DNA of 64,000 nt from Streptomyces sp. TLI_105 (GTDB lineage: Bacteria > Actinomycetota > Actinomycetes > Streptomycetales > Streptomycetaceae). The stretch spans positions 1,302,001 to 1,366,000 of the forward strand of contig NZ_FNSM01000001.1 of NCBI RefSeq assembly GCF_900105415.1, read 5' to 3'. Both the position numbers and the translations under genes were made by a program. The notes under the pieces were generated by a model that saw only the letters and a program-made list of their open reading frames with translations, made no database searches and was not told the DNA's origin. Of the stretch, positions 59,969 through 64,000 are shown piece after piece (position 1 is the stretch's first letter; each line of letters opens with the position of its first letter).

Positions 59969-62482
59969 TCAGGCCACGGCGGTGCTGCCGGCCTCCTGGT
60001 GCTTGCGGACCGTGCAGTGCAGCGAGTCGTCGACGACGTCCGCGACGATCGTGTCGCCGGGGTCCGCCTCGCCGCTGAGCAGGAGGGTGGCGACGCGGTT
60101 GTCGAGCTCCGTCTGGATCGTGCGGCGCAGCGGCCGGGCGCCGAAGGCCGGCTGGTAGCCGTGGGCGACGAGCAGCTTCTTCGCCGCCTCGGTGACCTCC
60201 AGGGTCATGCCCTGGGCGTGGACGCGGTGCTTGCTCCGGTCGAGGAGGTGGTCGACGATCTCCGACAGGTCCTTCTCGGTGAGGCTGTGGAAGACGATGA
60301 TGTCGTCGATGCGGTTGAGGAACTCGGGCAGGAAGCGCCCCCGCAGGTCCTCCATCAGCTCGTCCTTGAGCTCGGCGGCGTCGCCCTCGTGGGCGAGGAT
60401 GCGGTGGGCGCCGATGTTGGATGTCATGATGACGACGCAGTGGCGGAAGTCGACCGTGCGGCCCTGTCCGTCCGTGAGGCGCCCGTCGTCGAGGATCTGG
60501 AGCAGCGTGTTGAAGACGTCGGGGTGCCCCTTCTCGACCTCGTCGAAGAGCACGACGCTGTACGGCTGGCGGCGGACCTTCTCGGTGAGCTGGCCGGCCT
60601 CCTCGTAGCCGACGTATCCGGGGGGCGCGCCGACGAGCCGGGCGACCGTGTGCTTCTCCTGGAACTCGCTCATGTCGAACCGGATCATGCGGTCCTCGGC
60701 GCCGAAGAGCAGCTCGGCGAGGGTCTTGGCGAGTTCGGTCTTGCCGACGCCCGTGGGTCCGAGGAAGAGGAAGGAGCCGACGGGCCGGTTCGGGTCGCCC
60801 ATGCCGGCCCGGTTGCGGCGCACGGCCTCGGAGACGGCGGTGACCGCCTCGTCCTGGCCGACGATCCGGGCGTGCATCTCCTCCTCCAGTTTGAGGAGCT
60901 TCTCCTTCTCGCTGGCGGTGAGCTGCGAGACGGGGATGCCGGTGCGGCGGGAGACGACGTCGGCGATGTCGGAGGCCGTGACCGAGACGACGCCCTCGCG
61001 GCGCTCCTCGATCCCGGCGAGCTCGCCCTCGATCTCGGCCATCTGCTCCTTGAGCTCCTTGGCCTTCTCGAAGTCCTCGCGGGCGACGGCCTGGTCCTTC
61101 TCGCGCCCCAGCTTGGCGATCCTGTCCTCGCGGCTGACGACCTCGGTGGAGCGGCCGCCGCTGCGGAGCCGTACCCTCGCGCCGGCCTGGTCCATCAGGT
61201 CGATGGCCTTGTCGGGCAGGAAGCGGTCGCTGATGTAGCGGTCGGAGAGCTCGGCCGCCGCGGCGAGGGCGCCGTCGGCGAAGCGGACCTGGTGGTGGGC
61301 TTCGTAGGCGTCCCGCAGTCCTTCGAGGATCTGCACGGTCTCCTCGACGGTGGGTTCCGGGATCAGGACGGGCTGGAAGCGGCGCTCGAGGGCGGCGTCC
61401 TTCTCGATGTGCTTGCGGTACTCGTCGATGGTGGTGGCGCCCACGACGTGCAGTTCGCCGCGCGCGAGGGCGGGCTTGAGCATGTTGCCCGCGTCCATCG
61501 CGCCCTCGCCGGTGGCGCCGGCGCCGACGACGGTGTGCAGTTCGTCGATGAAGAGGATGATGTCGCCGCCGGCCTCCTGGACGTCCTCGATGACCTTCTT
61601 GAGGCGTTCCTCGAACTGTCCCCGGTACTGCGCTCCGGCCACCATGCCGGACAGGTCCAGGGAGACGACCCGCTTGCCCTTCAGGGTGTCGGGGACCTCG
61701 TCCGCGACGATGCGCTGGGCGAGGCCCTCCACGATGGCGGTCTTGCCGACGCCGGGTTCGCCGATGAGCACGGGGTTGTTCTTGGAGCGGCGGGAGAGGA
61801 TCTCGACGGTCTGCTCGATCTCGTCGGCCCGGCCGACGACGGGGTCGAGCCTCCCCGCCCTGGCCTCCGCCGTCAGGTCCCGGCCGTACTCGTCGAGGGT
61901 CGTGGCCGGCTGCTTCGCGGCGGCGGGGGCGCCGCCCTGCTCGGGGCGGGGCGCCCGGTCGGTGAGGCCGCGCAGCTTCTTCATGTCCAGGTCCTCGGCC
62001 CGCAGGAAGCGGGAGGCGCCGGAGTCGGCGTCGCCGAGGAGGGCGCTGAGGATGTGCTCGGGGCCGATGTAGGAGACGCCGGACGCCTGCGAGGTGGCGT
62101 GGGCGAGGGCGAGGGTCCGCTTGGCCGCCGGGGTGAGCCCGGGCTCGGCGGAGGGTTCGGCGGACTCCCGGGGAAGGACCTCGGCGAGCTGGTCGGCGAG
62201 CTTGTCGGGGTTCACCCCGCCCTGGGAGAGGAGCCGGCGGGTCGGCTCGATCTGGGTCGCCGCCCACAGGAGGTGTTCGGTGTCGAGGTCGGAGCTGCCG
62301 TCCTCGTCGGCCTTGCGCGCGGCCGTGTTCAGCAGTTCGTGGGAGGACTCGGTCAGCAGCCGTCCGATGGGCACGCGCTGCACCGCGGGGGGCGAGGAGG
62401 CCGGCGACATGCCGAAGAACCGGTTGAACAGATCGCTGAACGGATCCGACGAACCGAAGGGTGAACCGAACGCCATCGACAT
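59969..62482 (-). CDS. Clp/Hsp100 AAA+ chaperone (ClpC/ClpB-like disaggregase)
   Basis: An 837-aa ATP-dependent unfoldase. A Gly/Ser/Phe-rich N-terminus (about 1-30) precedes Clp_N repeats (about 35-165), NBD1 with GEPGVGKT near 239, a short middle region containing a UVR-like [12 protein letters not shown] segment near 465, and NBD2 with GPTGVGKTE near 574. The C-terminal D2-small domain has [10 protein letters not shown]. The short middle region is ClpC-like, but no [I/L]GF/L ClpP-docking loop is visible before [10 protein letters not shown], so it may work without ClpP, as ClpB does. ATG with CAGGAG six bases upstream. Confidence 0.87.
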   Translation of the reverse strand: MSMAFGSPFGSSDPFSDLFNRFFGMSPASSPPAVQRVPIGRLLTESSHELLNTAARKADEDGSSDLDTEHLLWAATQIEPTRRLLSQGGVNPDKLADQLAEVLPRESAEPSAEPGLTPAAKRTLALAHATSQASGVSYIGPEHILSALLGDADSGASRFLRAEDLDMKKLRGLTDRAPRPEQGGAPAAAKQPATTLDEYGRDLTAEARAGRLDPVVGRADEIEQTVEILSRRSKNNPVLIGEPGVGKTAIVEGLAQRIVADEVPDTLKGKRVVSLDLSGMVAGAQYRGQFEERLKKVIEDVQEAGGDIILFIDELHTVVGAGATGEGAMDAGNMLKPALARGELHVVGATTIDEYRKHIEKDAALERRFQPVLIPEPTVEETVQILEGLRDAYEAHHQVRFADGALAAAAELSDRYISDRFLPDKAIDLMDQAGARVRLRSGGRSTEVVSREDRIAKLGREKDQAVAREDFEKAKELKEQMAEIEGELAGIEERREGVVSVTASDIADVVSRRTGIPVSQLTASEKEKLLKLEEEMHARIVGQDEAVTAVSEAVRRNRAGMGDPNRPVGSFLFLGPTGVGKTELAKTLAELLFGAEDRMIRFDMSEFQEKHTVARLVGAPPGYVGYEEAGQLTEKVRRQPYSVVLFDEVEKGHPDVFNTLLQILDDGRLTDGQGRTVDFRHCVVIMTSNIGAHRILAHEGDAAELKDELMEDLRGRFLPEFLNRIDDIIVFHSLTEKDLSEIVDHLLDRSKHRVHAQGMTLEVTEAAKKLLVAHGYQPAFGARPLRRTIQTELDNRVATLLLSGEADPGDTIVADVVDDSLHCTVRKHQEAGSTAVA

Positions 62483-62685
62483 GGCAGCTCCTGAAGGGAC
62501 GAAAGAGGGTCTTCCCCACTCAAACCCGACGTCGACCGCTCCGCAATCGGAGTGGGACCGGCGGCACGCCGACGCGTCCGCCCCGCGCGGAAGCCCGCCT
62601 GCCGCCCCGTACGGAAGCCGACACGCCACCCCATACGGACGCCCGAAATGCCCGGATCGCGGCCCTGTCCGCCGACGATGGCCCC

Positions 62686-63993
62686 ATGACCTCCGCGCTC
62701 CCCCCGAACACCCCGGACCCGGCCCCCGGACCCGGCCCGGCCCCCGGCCCCCAGGTCCGCGCCTCCGCGCTCGTGCGGCACGCCAAGCTGTGGCTCGTAC
62801 CGACCGTCCTGTGCGCCCTGGTGTCGTTGCTGCTGTCGCTCCTCTACATGGGCGGCATCCTCAGCCCGAACGACCATCTGGACCGGCTGCCCATCGCCCT
62901 GGTCGACGAGGACGAGGGCCGCCCGCTGCCGGGACAGCGGGAGAACCTGGGGAAGCAGATCACCGACTCGGTCGCCTCGGTGGGCTCCTCGAAGACCACC
63001 ATCGACTGGCGCCGCCTCGACCTCGCCGCCGCCCAGGAGGCGCTGGCCTCCGGCAAGGTCTTCGGCGCCCTGGTCGTCCCGGCGGACTTCACCGCGTCCG
63101 TCGCGGCCCTGACCACGAACCGGGCGACGGCCCGCCCGACGCTGACCGTGCTCACCAACCCCGGCCTCGGCAGCCTGGGCTCGTCCCTGGCGTCCCAGAT
63201 CAACCAGAACGCGGCCCACCAGGCCTCGCTGACCATCGGCAGACAGCTCTCGGCCACCTCCGCCGTGCCGACCACGCGGGTGCTCCTGTCCGACCCCGTC
63301 GCGGTCGTCACCCGCGTCGGCCATCCGATCGGCCGGCACAGCGGCCTGGGCCTGACCGCCTTCTACTACACGCTGCTGCTCGTCCTGGGCGGCTTCATCG
63401 GCGGCAACATGATCCACAGCGGTGTCGACACCGCGCTCGGCTACGCCGACAGCGAGATCGGGCCCTGGCACACCCGCCGTCCGACCGTTCCCATCAGCCG
63501 CACCCAGACGCTCGTCCTGAAGATGCTGATGACCGCCGGGATCTCGCTCCTGACCACCACGCTCGTCATGGTCGCCACCATCGGGATCCTGGACATGGAC
63601 GCCGACCACCTGCCGATGCTGTGGCTCTTCTCCTACTGCGCGACGGTCGCCGTCGGCCTGGGCGTCCAGGCCATCAACGCGGCCTTCGGCGGCATCGGCC
63701 AGCTCGTGTCCATGTTCGTCTTCATCGCGCTGGCCCTTCCCTCCTCCGGGGCGACCGTCCCCCTGGAGGCCACCCCCGCCTTCTACCGGTTCCTGGGTAT
63801 CTTCGAGCCGATGCACCAGCTGAGCGCGGGCATCCGGTCCATCCTGTACTTCGACGCCCGAGCCGACGCGGGGCTCGCCCGCGGCTGGATCATGATCGCG
63901 GTGGGCGCGGCGGGGGCCCTGGCGTTCGGCTTCGCCATGACCCACTACTACGACCGCAGAGGGCTGCGCCGCCTCACGCCGCAGCCCGAGTGA
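62686..63993 (+). CDS. YhgE/Pip-like ABC-2-type membrane protein (DUF3533)
   Basis: A 435-aa membrane protein, complete 7 bp before the window edge. Helix 1 (about 35-58) is followed by a large extracytoplasmic domain (about 60-215) with the family motif LPIALVDEDEG and VPADFTASV. Five further helices lie at about 220-420. Such proteins act in envelope stress, export or as phage-infection/ESX-like accessory factors; the actual role is unknown. The ATG at 62686 was chosen because the upstream open frame overlaps the divergent clp promoter. Disordered Pro-rich N-terminus. Confidence 0.84.
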   Translation: MTSALPPNTPDPAPGPGPAPGPQVRASALVRHAKLWLVPTVLCALVSLLLSLLYMGGILSPNDHLDRLPIALVDEDEGRPLPGQRENLGKQITDSVASVGSSKTTIDWRRLDLAAAQEALASGKVFGALVVPADFTASVAALTTNRATARPTLTVLTNPGLGSLGSSLASQINQNAAHQASLTIGRQLSATSAVPTTRVLLSDPVAVVTRVGHPIGRHSGLGLTAFYYTLLLVLGGFIGGNMIHSGVDTALGYADSEIGPWHTRRPTVPISRTQTLVLKMLMTAGISLLTTTLVMVATIGILDMDADHLPMLWLFSYCATVAVGLGVQAINAAFGGIGQLVSMFVFIALALPSSGATVPLEATPAFYRFLGIFEPMHQLSAGIRSILYFDARADAGLARGWIMIAVGAAGALAFGFAMTHYYDRRGLRRLTPQPE

Positions 63994-64000
63994 ACGGAAA

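Overview
The window is 64 kb of very GC-rich, densely packed DNA with strong third-position G/C bias, frequent GTG and TTG starts and many 4-bp ATGA/GTGA gene couplings. Together with LuxR/LAL regulators, a class IV lanthipeptide synthetase, a MatB-like aggregation glycan enzyme, a rifamycin monooxygenase and an encapsulin/DyP pair, this points to a Streptomyces (or very close actinomycete) chromosome. No rRNA, CRISPR array, integrase or transposase gene was seen. One tRNA (Pro, anticodon GGG) is present.

Layout. 1-7.5 kb: two peptide/nickel-type ABC systems meeting tail to tail. One is represented only by its fused ATPase; the other is complete (permease, binding lipoprotein, permease, fused ATPase). 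7.8-13 kb: a surface-glycan block with a membrane acyltransferase, a MatB-like deacetylase/glycosyltransferase and a small one-helix protein, divergent from a GH16-type lipoprotein. 13-15.8 kb: a two-gene lanthipeptide unit (60-aa precursor plus LanL-type synthetase with an unusual Cys-Cys-Cys zinc site). 15.9-18.4 kb: a secreted copper-radical oxidase. 18.7-23.3 kb: tRNA-Pro, a large LAL-like ATPase without its DNA-binding domain, DUF309, DUF488 and TetR. 23.4-27.7 kb: a PAP2 phosphatase and DMT exporter under clear TetR control, then an SPFH protein coupled to a NAD-kinase-like protein under twin palindromes. 27.7-28.4 kb: a gene-free, highly palindromic repeat cluster. 28.4-36.6 kb: GNAT, secreted subtilase, LuxR regulator and rifamycin monooxygenase with an upstream RAE-like palindrome.

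36.8-45.7 kb is the most striking region. A caspase-like protease diverges from a DNA/RNA non-specific nuclease, a 1,890-residue protein (two P-loop NTPase modules, helical repeats, effector-associated-like domain, trypsin-like protease) and a second trypsin-like protease. This has the make-up of a bacterial NTPase-triggered protease/nuclease conflict or cell-death system. A 168-bp MITE-like element sits in frame inside the giant gene.

45.7-64 kb: mainly housekeeping and redox genes. These are a maltokinase-cap-like protein, a serine hydrolase, a Gre-like factor, two membrane proteins, an encapsulin nanocompartment with its DyP peroxidase cargo, two FdhF/YdeP-type molybdenum oxidoreductases with a C-terminally truncated FdhD and a LysR regulator, a FUSC transporter, a Clp-type disaggregase and an ABC-2/YhgE-like membrane protein complete at the right edge.

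All functions come from motif reading without database searches. Start codons were chosen from ribosome-binding sites, signal peptides and neighbour spacing.
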